The notes under the pieces were generated by a model. It was not told where the DNA came from and made no database searches. It worked only from the letters and a program-made list of their open reading frames with translations. A DNA stretch of 64,000 nucleotides from Bacteroidota bacterium (lineage in GTDB: Bacteria; Bacteroidota; Bacteroidia; NORP154), in the NCBI GenBank assembly GCA_022572355.1, contig JACZWC010000012.1, positions 1 to 64,000 on the forward strand, read 5' to 3'. This document shows positions 41,140 through 50,714 of the stretch, piece by piece (the first letter of the stretch is position 1; every line of letters starts with the position of its first letter). The translations under genes were made by a program, and so were the position numbers.

Positions 41140-43590
41140 TTATTTAGTGTGTATTATTTTCCTCAATTGAGATTGCTTTCCAATCGTTAGAATCACAAAA
41201 TAAACTGCCGGAACCAACTCACTTCCATTCACAGTTAATTGGTGTTTCCCCTCATTCAATATGCCTTCATCCACTCTGTGTATTTCTTGTCCTGCGAGAT
41301 TATAAACCCCTATGCTTACCTTTTCGGCTTTTCTTAAGGTAAACTGTACCGTAGTGCTCTCGCTGAATGGATTTGGAAATACCGTCATATCAACCGGTGC
41401 TTCTTCTATTGAAGAAATTCCTACCTGGCCAGGAGTTACAGTAAAGCTTTGCGTTAATATGCAACCGAATCCGTCCGCAATCGTAACTAAATAGCTGCCT
41501 CCAGCTAAGCCTGTGATATCTTCTGTGGACGCTGTGTAGGCATTGGGTCCGGTCCAACTGTATGTATAAGTACCAACACCGCCTGAAGTAGAGAGATAAA
41601 TGGAGCCATCGTTACCAAAATTCTCATCATTAACCGTGGTTAAAACAGCTATTGCAGATGGTGCAGTTACCTCTGTTGTATTCAGTGAAATGCATCCCCC
41701 GACATCAGTAACTGTTACAGTATAGGTTCCCGTTGAAAGTCCCGTAAGATTGGATGTTGTAGCACCGTTACTCCATGTGTAAGTAAAGGGAGACGTTCCT
41801 CCTGTTACCGTTAGGTTTATTATCCCATCCGCTATATTCCAGCATGCATTTTGTGGCGCGAAAGATGATAAAGTTGCTGCACCCACGTTGTTTAAAATTA
41901 TGGATTTAGCCTCAGAACATGTTAAAGCATTAGTTACTGTGACAGAGTATGCACCAGCTGCCAAGTTGGTAGCGGTAGAAGTAGTTTGTCCATTTGACCA
42001 CTGATAGGTGTATGGCCCCGATGTTCCTGATACCGTGCAGGATGCACTTCCGTCAAACGAGCCGCAATTGGGATCAATTGAACTCAGGGTAATTGTACCA
42101 AAGGAAGCACATACAGATTCAAATGGACTTATGTCAGATGAACCAAAATTAGCGCCGGTAAATATTACGTTTGAACCTACGTCAGTAATCTCATAATAAC
42201 CGGGTGTACCATATGACATTCCGTCACCATAAGAATCATAAATAGTGAAGGTATGGCAGCCCTCGCTCAGGTTAAATGTTTCATTATACGTTGTATTGTT
42301 TGCATAAGGGCCTCCTGAATAAAGAACGGTACCTGAAGCGTCAACCAGATCCCAGGTTGTTTCAGAACCATAGTCATCCGTTAGTAATTCAAATGCCAGC
42401 ACAACATCAGTTTGAGGAGCATCTGTAAAGCTGGATGAAGCCTGATCATCAGAAGTATCTTCGTCAGTACTTCCGTTGGGATTAGAGAAGACAACATTCA
42501 CGGTATTCGTTCCTGAACCTGTGTAGGCAATAGGCGGAAGGGTGACAGTCTCCTTCTTATAAGCACTGAGGTTACCTGTCCAGCTGTATGACTGACTTGT
42601 GCCGCCATTAACATCGTACGTAATATCTAAATTAACCAGGTCCGCGACTCCTTTGTTCCTAATTGTAACTATAGGTGAGACCGTTGTACCACAAACTGAA
42701 CCTAGCTCATCAATTGAAACAAGGGCGGCATTATTTGTTTCATTTATTCCTGTATAAGTAAGCGCTGCATTTGCTCCTGATAAAATTTCCTGCTGTCCTT
42801 CTGCAATAAATACCACCACCTCAAGATCAGCCAGCTCATATGCAACTCCATTTAAATCTGCGGGAATTGTATAGGTAAATGTGTTCTGGTACAGCGACCC
42901 AGTTGCAGTAACTGTTGTCGTATCCCCCCATTGGCCAGTTAGTAAATGTCTGAGCATATGCATATGGTTGTATTTACCATTTGGAAGTACCAGGTCTGGA
43001 TTCCAGGTGGATCCTCCAACATGAGGGCCCTCCACATTATTTTGCAATAATGCTACAGTAACATTATTACTAGCGGCACCATCTGCAGTATAATATGCTT
43101 CTACATTTACTGTCAAGATTCTTGTTGTGAAATTAATAGTGGCTTCAGCAGCAATATTTACATAAGATTGTTCTCCCAATGACACCGCAGTGGCAGTGTC
43201 CCAGTCAGCTCTATTCATTGCCGTGCCCCCAGCTTGGGACCAGCCTTGGGCGCTGAAATTATGCCTGTTAATCGTTCCTGCAGGATAGCCCGTTACGGAT
43301 GACTGAATTCTTAGGGCATCGCCAAAGAACGTGCGGAAATCTGGATCTCCGCTGGTACCAGGGTTAGCATAACCACCCGCGTGCACATTGATGAAGAATA
43401 CATCTCCAGGGTTGTCATTAACCAACTCTTGGGCCAGCCTGTCGCCATCAGCATTATACGTGCAATAATAGCCCCCAAATACTTCCAGCACTACATTTTT
43501 GTTTTCGGGAGTGGTGCTAACAAAAGATTGAGCGTTACCTGAAAAGGTCAGGCCTAAGATTATTGTTGCTGAGAATAGTAGTTTTTTCAT
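41140..43590 (-). CDS. Omp28-like protein with SprB-type repeats, T9SS substrate, degenerate Cys motif
   Basis: An 816-residue secreted protein. Signal peptide to about residue 20 (SGNAQ), an Omp28-like thioredoxin-fold domain (~21-290), a CARDB-like adhesion domain (~295-395), a jelly-roll-like domain (ETTWDLVDASGTVLYSGG...), three SprB/PKD-type repeats (SxxYTYxWSNGxTTSxxTNLxAGxYxVTVT) and a T9SS sorting domain (VFPNPFSESTTVQFTLRKAE). Where the two neighbours have WCGYC and YCQYC, this one has YCTYN, so the thioredoxin-like pair is lost. It converges on the serine hydrolase gene with a 45-bp gap. Confidence 0.88.
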   Translation of the reverse strand: MKKLLFSATIILGLTFSGNAQSFVSTTPENKNVVLEVFGGYYCTYNADGDRLAQELVNDNPGDVFFINVHAGGYANPGTSGDPDFRTFFGDALRIQSSVTGYPAGTINRHNFSAQGWSQAGGTAMNRADWDTATAVSLGEQSYVNIAAEATINFTTRILTVNVEAYYTADGAASNNVTVALLQNNVEGPHVGGSTWNPDLVLPNGKYNHMHMLRHLLTGQWGDTTTVTATGSLYQNTFTYTIPADLNGVAYELADLEVVVFIAEGQQEILSGANAALTYTGINETNNAALVSIDELGSVCGTTVSPIVTIRNKGVADLVNLDITYDVNGGTSQSYSWTGNLSAYKKETVTLPPIAYTGSGTNTVNVVFSNPNGSTDEDTSDDQASSSFTDAPQTDVVLAFELLTDDYGSETTWDLVDASGTVLYSGGPYANNTTYNETFNLSEGCHTFTIYDSYGDGMSYGTPGYYEITDVGSNVIFTGANFGSSDISPFESVCASFGTITLSSIDPNCGSFDGSASCTVSGTSGPYTYQWSNGQTTSTATNLAAGAYSVTVTNALTCSEAKSIILNNVGAATLSSFAPQNACWNIADGIINLTVTGGTSPFTYTWSNGATTSNLTGLSTGTYTVTVTDVGGCISLNTTEVTAPSAIAVLTTVNDENFGNDGSIYLSTSGGVGTYTYSWTGPNAYTASTEDITGLAGGSYLVTIADGFGCILTQSFTVTPGQVGISSIEEAPVDMTVFPNPFSESTTVQFTLRKAEKVSIGVYNLAGQEIHRVDEGILNEGKHQLTVNGSELVPAVYFVILTIGKQSQLRKIIHTK

Positions 43591-43998
43591 GGTTTTATAT
43601 TTGATCCGTAATTGTATTTACGTCAAAATTAACGATCTTGAAGGTGTCCTGAAATACCTAATGATAGTGAAATCATATACCTATCAGTAGTGATAAAGTG
43701 AACTTACACCAGAGATTAGAACAAATTTTATCGTTTAAGCCATTGTGAGTAGAAGGTCCTAAAATATATCCTAATATTGCTTACCCACTATTCTAGCCAG
43801 ATAATTTATGTAAGATCAAATAATTATGGTAAAGAAACAATCACACACCAATCCGCTCTTACTGGCAATTAAAATTATTAAGGTGGTCATTTTTTAAGTC
43901 TTGTATTGACGATGACCCGGCATGCAAACAGTGCACATAAGAGCAGTGATTTTTCATAAGTTCGGTTTTCAGGCTATTAAGTCAAAACTACCTGGTGG
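43591..43998. other. Intergenic region (408 bp) between two Omp28-like genes
   Basis: AT-rich, no convincing ORF. A TAATTTTG (-7-like) on the minus strand at 43624-43631 may serve the downstream 41140-43590 gene but has no -33 partner. The left part of a terminator-like hairpin of the upstream gene reaches in at 43985-43998. I see nothing else. Confidence 0.5.
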
Positions 43999-44014
43999 TT
44001 ATCTCGTTACCACC
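43985..44014 (-). terminator. Candidate terminator overlapping the stop codon of the second Omp28-like gene
   Basis: Minus strand GGTGGT and ACCACC (6-bp stem, 9-nt loop spanning the TAA stop at 43999-44001) followed five bases later by TTTT. Weak, since the T-run is short and offset. Confidence 0.35.
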
Positions 44015-46059
44015 AACTTCTTGGTGATGTAGCCTTCGTCCGTGTAGACACTCACGAAATACAGCCCTTCACCAAAGTCCACAGTGTTTATGGATAGCGA
44101 ATGGCTTCCAGCGCTCAGCACACCATTGCTCACAACTTTAACAACCTGGCCGAGCATGTTTCGTACCTCTACCTTTACATCAGCAGATTCTTTCATTTCC
44201 AGTTTTACAAACGCAAAATTACTCGCTGGGTTGGGAAATAATTCCACCGCCTCAAAAAGCGTTTTCTCTGATTCATTAATTCCTGAATACACATATGGAT
44301 TTGAAAGATCGACCGTATTCGATATTTGGATGTCATCAAAATAAAGATTGTTACCACCATCTGATGTTCCCTTAAACTCAATCATAACAGTTGATTCTCC
44401 ATCAAAAGCACCGAGGTCAATATTTGCTGAATCCCATTCAGTAACAGCTGGGTAAAACCAGTTACCCGGAACAGGAGCTGCCGTAGCTAGATTAGCTCCT
44501 CCTTCTCTAAACACATTAGTCCAGGTTGCACCGCAATCTTTAGAAACATTAATCTCAAACTTATCCTTCTCCGTGCCATTATCTTGCGCATATGCATATG
44601 AGATTCTCAGTCCATTTCCAATACTACCACTTAGGTCAATGTTCTGAAAAAGCAGGCTAGCCTCGCTGCCAACGGCCCATGAGCGGAACCGCATTCTCCA
44701 GGACTGGGCACTATTTCCATATCCACCTAAGTTTTGCGTAGCGCTAACGGACGAGCTATTTAGAACGAAAGTGTTCTCATCATCATTGTTAATGAGAATC
44801 GCATTATTTATATTATCCGATAATGTGGCATAGCTTTCAAATCCCTCGGAATGAGATGTTGCAAACGCTGCGGCAGATATCGTATTAATAAACACAGGGA
44901 TAGTTTCATCATTTTCCGATACATTATCAATAACCGCGGCATTATTATCCACATTAACATGATAGATTATTTTATGGGACGCATCGGTTAAAACTATAGC
45001 TGGAAATGCAATTGTTACTGATGTGGCGGCGGCCAGACTCCCCCCTGTAAGTGTAACCGGCGTGCCATTATCAAGAACATAGTCCACTTCAAAAGTATCC
45101 ACAACTGCTGTGCTATTGTTGGTAACTGTAATTTCCGGTGTTACATTGGGATCACAGTAATTGGCTGGCATGGTCATATTTGAAGATGCAGCAAGGTCAG
45201 TAAGACTCATTCCGGGAGGTAAAACATAGGTCAAAGCTGCTTTGTTCCCCGTTATGATTTCTTGTTGGCCCTCTGCGATGTATACAACCACATCCAGATC
45301 AAAGATTTCATACACAACTCCATTTAGGTCTGCAGGAATTGTGTAGGTAAACGTACTCGTATAAGTTGTTCCAGATGTTGTAGCTGTTGTTACGTCGCCC
45401 CATTGACCTGTTAAAAAATGCCTCAGTATATGATTATGGTTGTAATTACCATTTGGAAGTATCTGGCCTGGATTCCATGTTGAGGCCCCAGATTGTGGCC
45501 CTTCAACATTATTCTGCAACAATGCTACAGTGATGTTATTGCTCGCCGGGCCATTGGCGGTATAGTAAGCTTCAACATTTACGGTTAATACCCTTGTAGT
45601 ATAGTCAATACTGGCGTCAGCAGCAATATTTACATAGGACGATTGCCCCATAATTGTCCCTGCAGCGCTGGTCCAATTACTTCGGCTCATCGCTGTTCCT
45701 CCAGGATTCGACTCCAACCCCGGAAAGACATGCCGGCTAACTGTTCCTGAAGGATAGCCACTAATTTGAGCCTGATCCTTAATTAGAGTACCAAAGGAAG
45801 TGCGAAAATCCGGGTCCCCACTAGTTCCAGGGTCTGCATACCCTCCAACATGAATGTTGACCAATACCACATCGTTGGGGTTATCGTCGGCTAGCTGCTG
45901 GGCTTTTTTGTGCCCATCAGGACAATACTGGCAATAAATGCCGGTAAATTCTTCCAATACCACATTTTTGTTTTCAGCAACGGTGCTTACCGGAAGTTGA
46001 GCGCTTGAGAATAAATATAAGAATGCAACGAAGGCAATTGAGAGTAATGATTTTTTCAT
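43999..46059 (-). CDS. Omp28-like thioredoxin-fold protein, T9SS substrate
   Basis: A 686-residue secreted protein. Signal peptide to about residue 20 (FSSAQ), an Omp28-like domain (~21-280) with CxxC in LEEFTGIYCQYCPDG, a CARDB-like domain (TPEITVTNNSTAVVDTFEVDYVLDNG, ~305-390), a MAM/jelly-roll-like domain (~395-590, closing with NLYFDDIQI) and a T9SS sorting domain (LFPNPASNFAFVKLEM ... GLYFVSVY). Omp28-type proteins are known as outer-membrane/surface proteins; a redox or disulfide role for the CxxC is inferred. A good promoter precedes it. Confidence 0.9.
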   Translation of the reverse strand: MKKSLLSIAFVAFLYLFSSAQLPVSTVAENKNVVLEEFTGIYCQYCPDGHKKAQQLADDNPNDVVLVNIHVGGYADPGTSGDPDFRTSFGTLIKDQAQISGYPSGTVSRHVFPGLESNPGGTAMSRSNWTSAAGTIMGQSSYVNIAADASIDYTTRVLTVNVEAYYTANGPASNNITVALLQNNVEGPQSGASTWNPGQILPNGNYNHNHILRHFLTGQWGDVTTATTSGTTYTSTFTYTIPADLNGVVYEIFDLDVVVYIAEGQQEIITGNKAALTYVLPPGMSLTDLAASSNMTMPANYCDPNVTPEITVTNNSTAVVDTFEVDYVLDNGTPVTLTGGSLAAATSVTIAFPAIVLTDASHKIIYHVNVDNNAAVIDNVSENDETIPVFINTISAAAFATSHSEGFESYATLSDNINNAILINNDDENTFVLNSSSVSATQNLGGYGNSAQSWRMRFRSWAVGSEASLLFQNIDLSGSIGNGLRISYAYAQDNGTEKDKFEINVSKDCGATWTNVFREGGANLATAAPVPGNWFYPAVTEWDSANIDLGAFDGESTVMIEFKGTSDGGNNLYFDDIQISNTVDLSNPYVYSGINESEKTLFEAVELFPNPASNFAFVKLEMKESADVKVEVRNMLGQVVKVVSNGVLSAGSHSLSINTVDFGEGLYFVSVYTDEGYITKKLVVTR

Positions 46060-46087
46060 GAGTGAGTTTTTTAGTTATATGACAATT

Positions 46088-46116
46088 CAAATATAAATGT
46101 TAATGTGTTTGCCAAA
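46088..46116 (-). promoter_or_regulatory. Promoter of the second Omp28-like gene
   Basis: Minus strand TTTG (46113-46116), 17-bp spacer, TATATTTG (46088-46095): exact match to the Bacteroidota -33/-7 consensus. The transcript would start roughly 20 nt before the ATG at 46059. Confidence 0.6.
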
Positions 46117-46273
46117 AGGCGATGTATAAATATACAAGAATTTGAGCTTATGTCTAATCTGTTTGACGAAATACATCAGTGCATGCGCTCCTTCGGCAGA
46201 TTTGAATGTGACTCTGGCAGAAGGCGCTAAATAATTTTTTTAAAGAAAATAGACGAATAATCGCTATTGACGA

Positions 46274-46298
46274 CGAAAAAGGACTACAAAGTGTAGAT
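46274..46298 (-). terminator. Candidate terminator of the third Omp28-like gene
   Basis: Minus strand CTACA...TGTAG hairpin extended by flanking GA/TC, followed by CCTTTTT, about 30 nt after the stop at 46327. The stem is short and has one bulge. Confidence 0.45.
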
Positions 46299-46326
46299 CT
46301 CGAGCATGCGTCTCTTTTTTCTCAGA

Positions 46327-48471
46327 TTATTTTACTACCACAAACCTCTTTGTAGTCCTGTTCTGTCCAGCATATATGTTGATATAATATACCCCCGCTC
46401 TCAGATAAGCTACGTCAATTGCTATCTGATAACTTCCCACAGATAGTTCCCTGTCAATAATCGTTGCTATTTGCTGCCCCACCATGTTGTAAAGCACCAC
46501 CTTGGTATCTACCTTATCTTTCACATTTAACCTAATAAATCCAAGGCTGTTCATAGGGTTTGGGAAGATCTCGCTTACATCAATTTGTGAACCCAGAACC
46601 TCGTTTATACCAACTATTATAGGTGTAGACACATTCAGAATTTCATTCGCTTTTAAATCCGTAGAATCATAGTAGGATACGAATCCGACAAGTGTAATGT
46701 TGGCTTCATTATATCTGGCCGGTAGGGTGTATGAATAACTTTGGGAATAGCTGGAGCTGGGCAACACCAAGGAATCAATCACCCCGCTTGTGCCGAATAC
46801 TCCTGACAGAACGGCCCTTAGCACATGTCTGTGATCATATTTCAGGATTGGATTAGTAAGGCTGTACAGAGGGTGGGCTGTTCCGCCAGCCGCTTCACTC
46901 TGACTACTGTAGAAGTTTTCCTGATCATAACCCATTGCCATCCCGCCACTTACGGTATCTCCTACAACATGATCCTCAAGAACATAGAGGTTTATTCTCA
47001 TGTCACCCGCTACGTAGTCAACAAAATTAGCCGTGACGGTTGCATCAATAACGCGTGTGGATGAGTTATAGGATTTAGAGACAAGAACGTTTACAAGAGC
47101 TCCCACATTCACCCGGGCGCTGCAATTTAACATCCAGGCATTGGATGATCTGCTGATGGGCAATTTAGACTCCCCTTCATAGAGCACCCTGTCCACCATT
47201 GCCCTTGGATATATTGTTACACCATATTCAGAGGCAAGATCCAATCCCTCTTGAATTTTCATACTATCTGCTTCCGACCCGGCATGGATAATAACGGGTA
47301 TTACATTCGCATTTGTCGATACTATATTATCTACTTCCAAATTCCCATCCGGACAATATCCACACCATGCACCCGTAAATTCTTCCAATAGCACCTTTCG
47401 CGAGGTGGTATCTCCATTGTTAACAAAAACAGTTTTTTCAAGTGTGTCGTTACAGGGTAAATCATCATTGTTACCATTGATGTTGCTCGCCCAAATTTTA
47501 ATGTTGTGGAACAAACCTCCAGTAATGACGCTTAAAAGCGAATCATGAGTATAGGTATAGCTACCGCCAGTGGGAAATATAGCTACTGGCCCTATGTTGA
47601 TTGTGACAGGAGCTCCGCCATCAACTGTATAATTAAGATCAAATGAGGTTACAGTATCAGATCCCCAGTTCTTTATTGTTCCCCCAAGTGTATGGCTTCC
47701 GGTGGCAATGTTATTTCCCAAGCCGGTTTCTGAAATTAAAGCCAGGTCAATGCTGGGTTGAGCATTGTAATAGAAGTGATAGACTACGTCATTTGCCGGA
47801 TCAGAACTGTTGGCTCCTGACGGATAATCATAGCTAGGCGAGTCGCTAATCATTGTAGCCAGAGTACCATTAACATTCTCACACCCTACCGTGGCTGTCC
47901 ATCCAGATGAGTTCCCATACGGATGAACAATGTCAAAATCCCCACATTCATGGATTCTAATTACTGCATAAACAAAAGTTGGATCACTTGTGCCTGTAAC
48001 CACTGTGTCGCCAGCTGTAACCGAATGCCATTGAACAACGTGTACTCTATTCGGTGAACTTCCGTAAGTCCAACTTTTAATTTTATCGACCGCATTAAGG
48101 CCTTCCTTAATTTCAATGTCATCCCAGAACGCATAGATTGCATTGTTAGGCCCGTTGCTCGTTGGAAGCATCTCATTTAGAGACAAGCTAGCCGTGCTGT
48201 CAAATGCGATATACCCGTTATCACTCACATAATAACCACTTACTGCAACGCCATAGTATGCCCAGGCAAAGGGAAGTGCATTCCATCCACTCATCTGATC
48301 TGGAAGTGAGTCTCCTGCAGTTCCTGGTGCCTGCATGATTATAGTAGTATTAGACTCCAGCAATTCGTAAGGGCCAGTTGTCCCAACGGTCTGCGTAACC
48401 ACATAATTTTGACCCAGAACTTGTCCGACAAATAAAATCAACATGCTGGCTGCGTATGCAATTAGTCTCAT
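46327..48471 (-). CDS. Omp28-like thioredoxin-fold protein with N-terminal adhesion-type domain, T9SS substrate
   Basis: A 714-residue secreted protein. Signal peptide to about residue 20 (VLGQ); an N-terminal nidogen-like beta domain (~21-230, GYYVSDNGYIAFDS, NAIYAFWDDIEI); a CARDB-like domain (~240-340); an Omp28-like thioredoxin-fold domain with CxxC in EEFTGAWCGYCPDG; and a T9SS sorting domain (IFPNPMNSLGFIRLNV ... GVYYINIY). The order of modules differs from its two downstream relatives, in which the Omp28 domain comes first. Surface or secreted; a thiol-redox role is possible. Confidence 0.9.
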   Translation of the reverse strand: MRLIAYAASMLILFVGQVLGQNYVVTQTVGTTGPYELLESNTTIIMQAPGTAGDSLPDQMSGWNALPFAWAYYGVAVSGYYVSDNGYIAFDSTASLSLNEMLPTSNGPNNAIYAFWDDIEIKEGLNAVDKIKSWTYGSSPNRVHVVQWHSVTAGDTVVTGTSDPTFVYAVIRIHECGDFDIVHPYGNSSGWTATVGCENVNGTLATMISDSPSYDYPSGANSSDPANDVVYHFYYNAQPSIDLALISETGLGNNIATGSHTLGGTIKNWGSDTVTSFDLNYTVDGGAPVTINIGPVAIFPTGGSYTYTHDSLLSVITGGLFHNIKIWASNINGNNDDLPCNDTLEKTVFVNNGDTTSRKVLLEEFTGAWCGYCPDGNLEVDNIVSTNANVIPVIIHAGSEADSMKIQEGLDLASEYGVTIYPRAMVDRVLYEGESKLPISRSSNAWMLNCSARVNVGALVNVLVSKSYNSSTRVIDATVTANFVDYVAGDMRINLYVLEDHVVGDTVSGGMAMGYDQENFYSSQSEAAGGTAHPLYSLTNPILKYDHRHVLRAVLSGVFGTSGVIDSLVLPSSSYSQSYSYTLPARYNEANITLVGFVSYYDSTDLKANEILNVSTPIIVGINEVLGSQIDVSEIFPNPMNSLGFIRLNVKDKVDTKVVLYNMVGQQIATIIDRELSVGSYQIAIDVAYLRAGVYYINIYAGQNRTTKRFVVVK

Positions 48472-48581
48472 AGTGCTTTCGATCTATTAAATACTTTGCT
48501 GAATATTAGATAACCGTGATAATGGTAATTTATTTCCGTGTACTCCACTTTTTTCCTTTCATGCCAAGGTGTGAGTTTCGG

Positions 48582-50504
48582 CTAATCCATCCCCAGATAC
48601 CTGTGCTCCCAACCCAATATGCCATCAATTGTTGTATATGAAATTGCATGATAATTTTTTCGTGCCTTTTTGTAAATCTCAATCGCCACTTTCTTGTTTT
48701 GTTCAGTCTTGGCCAACTCTTTGTACAATGGGCTTAAAAATTTACGTCTTCCCACCTTTATCAAAAACTCTTCCAACTTACCGTAGGATTTTTTGTAGTT
48801 GTTGCTGATAACATGAATAAACCATGCGGCGATAATTTCGGCATTCTGGGAGTTGCTAAAATCAAACTCCGCATCTAACAGCCTAAGTCGCTCTTCGGAC
48901 AACGGTGAAGGCAACTGGCGTAAAAAGTGCAGCCATTCATGTGTTGTCCATTTCTCTGTTCCAAGCTCCGAAGGCGATGCGCCATTTTCCCAACTGGCAA
49001 CAGCCTGATCAACTATTGCAAACCTTTCGGAAACATTGATGGTTCGCGTTTCAGGAATTCCAGGGCCATAAACCCATTTGTTAACGGACACCTTCGCGGC
49101 CAGTTCTTTGTCATCGCCGATGAGTTCCTTATTAAAATATTCAACAAATCTGTCCGAAGTCATGGATTGAAAGGCAAATTTGTCAAAGTAGCCTTTTAAA
49201 AACTCATCCCATTTTTCTCGCCCAACGGCCTCTTCAATAGTCTGAAGAAATAGCGCTCCTTTCTCATATGCAATATCCGTGAGGGCTTCATCAGGATCTC
49301 TTCCCGCAAGATTGAGTTTGAGGTGAGTGTCTTCATTTTCGTGGCCCATATATTCAATTGTTGCTTGCAAATCCTGATATCCCAATACCATAAGCATTTC
49401 AGTGTACGATTTGCCGTATAGCTCTTCCATGATTCTTCTTTCGAGGTAAACAGTAAATCCTTCGTTAATCCAAAAGTCGTTCCAGGTAGCGCTCGTTACA
49501 AGGTTACCAGACCATGAATGTGATAATTCATGCGCTACCACGCTCACTAAGGAACGGTCCCCCGCAATAATGGTTGGAGTTACGAAGGTCAGCCTGGGGT
49601 TTTCCATTCCACCAAATGGAAAACTGGGTGGCAGGACTATTAAATCATATCTATCCCATCGATATTCGCCATACAACTTTTCAACGGTGGTGAGCATTTC
49701 CTCTAATTCACCAAACTCATACGCTGCCTGATCAACAATTGACGCCTCTGCATACACACCAGTTCGGGGGCCAATTGATTTAAAAACAATGTCTCCTACC
49801 GCTAATGCCATTAAGTAGGCGGGAATAGGCTGTTTCATTTCAAAAGTGTAATTGCCATCTGGTGATTTCTCTGTAGGATTTGATGCACTCATCACGGCCA
49901 TCAGGCCTTTCGGAACTCGCACTTTGGCATTGTATGTGAACCTTATACCCGGACTGTCTTGTGTAGGAATCCATGTTCTGGCCAGGCATGGCTCAGATTG
50001 CGTAAAAAGATAAGGGCTTTTTTTGTCTGCTGTTTGTTGCGGACTCAACCATTGTAAAGCAACAGCCTCAGGCCTGGAGGCATAATAAATATTGATTCTG
50101 GTGGTGCTTTGACTAATCGTAATTTCGAGCTTTCTTCCCATGTATTGACTATATCCAACTAGAGCAAACTCGGTGCTTTCACCATCTCCAAGGGTCACTT
50201 TTTCAATTTCCAGTCCCTTTGAGTCGAGTATGATCATATTAGTACCGGTCTTGTTTACTACATGATAAGAAGCCACGCCAGAAATAATTTTGCTGGCAAA
50301 ATTAACTTCAACGTCTAAATCAAGATGGGTAATAACCGCTTCTGCAGGGCGGGCATATGTGTATTCATCAATTGCGAATGTGCTATTTAATTGTTTATTA
50401 CTCAATGCCGGCTTCGTTTCATTTTCCGTTTTTGGCATACTACACTGTGTAGCTGTTAACAAAACTGAAATAGCTAAGGCCAATGATCGATTTATCTTTT
50501 GCAT
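48582..50504 (-). CDS. M1-family metallopeptidase, lipoprotein (leukotriene A4 hydrolase-like)
   Basis: A 640-residue zinc aminopeptidase. Lipoprotein-type signal peptide (LLTATQC, Cys21), beta-saddle N-domain, then the catalytic domain with the exopeptidase motif GGMEN (298-302), zinc motif HELSH (325-329) with third ligand Glu348 in NEG (HExxH-x18-E), and a C-terminal helical armadillo-type domain as in LTA4 hydrolase. It trims N-terminal residues from peptides, presumably in the periplasm or on the surface. Monocistronic, with a well-formed promoter in the divergent region. Confidence 0.95.
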   Translation of the reverse strand: MQKINRSLALAISVLLTATQCSMPKTENETKPALSNKQLNSTFAIDEYTYARPAEAVITHLDLDVEVNFASKIISGVASYHVVNKTGTNMIILDSKGLEIEKVTLGDGESTEFALVGYSQYMGRKLEITISQSTTRINIYYASRPEAVALQWLSPQQTADKKSPYLFTQSEPCLARTWIPTQDSPGIRFTYNAKVRVPKGLMAVMSASNPTEKSPDGNYTFEMKQPIPAYLMALAVGDIVFKSIGPRTGVYAEASIVDQAAYEFGELEEMLTTVEKLYGEYRWDRYDLIVLPPSFPFGGMENPRLTFVTPTIIAGDRSLVSVVAHELSHSWSGNLVTSATWNDFWINEGFTVYLERRIMEELYGKSYTEMLMVLGYQDLQATIEYMGHENEDTHLKLNLAGRDPDEALTDIAYEKGALFLQTIEEAVGREKWDEFLKGYFDKFAFQSMTSDRFVEYFNKELIGDDKELAAKVSVNKWVYGPGIPETRTINVSERFAIVDQAVASWENGASPSELGTEKWTTHEWLHFLRQLPSPLSEERLRLLDAEFDFSNSQNAEIIAAWFIHVISNNYKKSYGKLEEFLIKVGRRKFLSPLYKELAKTEQNKKVAIEIYKKARKNYHAISYTTIDGILGWEHRYLGMD

Positions 50505-50538
50505 TTTTCAACTTATTATGATTGGTTTTAAAAGGGAG

Positions 50539-50569
50539 CAAATTTAGCTGATAATACTTTAGCTTACAA
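50539..50569 (-). promoter_or_regulatory. Promoter of the M1 aminopeptidase gene
   Basis: Minus strand TTG (50567-50569), 20-bp spacer, TAAATTTG (50539-50546): a good Bacteroidota -33/-7 pair, about 35 bp upstream of the ATG at 50504. Confidence 0.6.
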
Positions 50570-50650
50570 GGGGTTCAAATAATGAGTAGATACTCGTTGT
50601 GGAAGGAGTTATTAATCATCCATTATTCTTCAGCCTTTTCAAAAAGTGGT

Positions 50651-50658
50651 TACTTTTG
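50651..50658 (+). promoter_or_regulatory. Candidate -7 element for the PAS/exonuclease/ABC operon
   Basis: TACTTTTG on the plus strand matches TAnnTTTG, 57 bp upstream of the ATG at 50715. No clear -33 TTG at 17-23 bp. Confidence 0.45.
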
Positions 50659-50714
50659 CGTTTCTTTATTTTTCAGTATCTTAAACACCGGATTTAGCTC
50701 GCAAACCTCAATTT

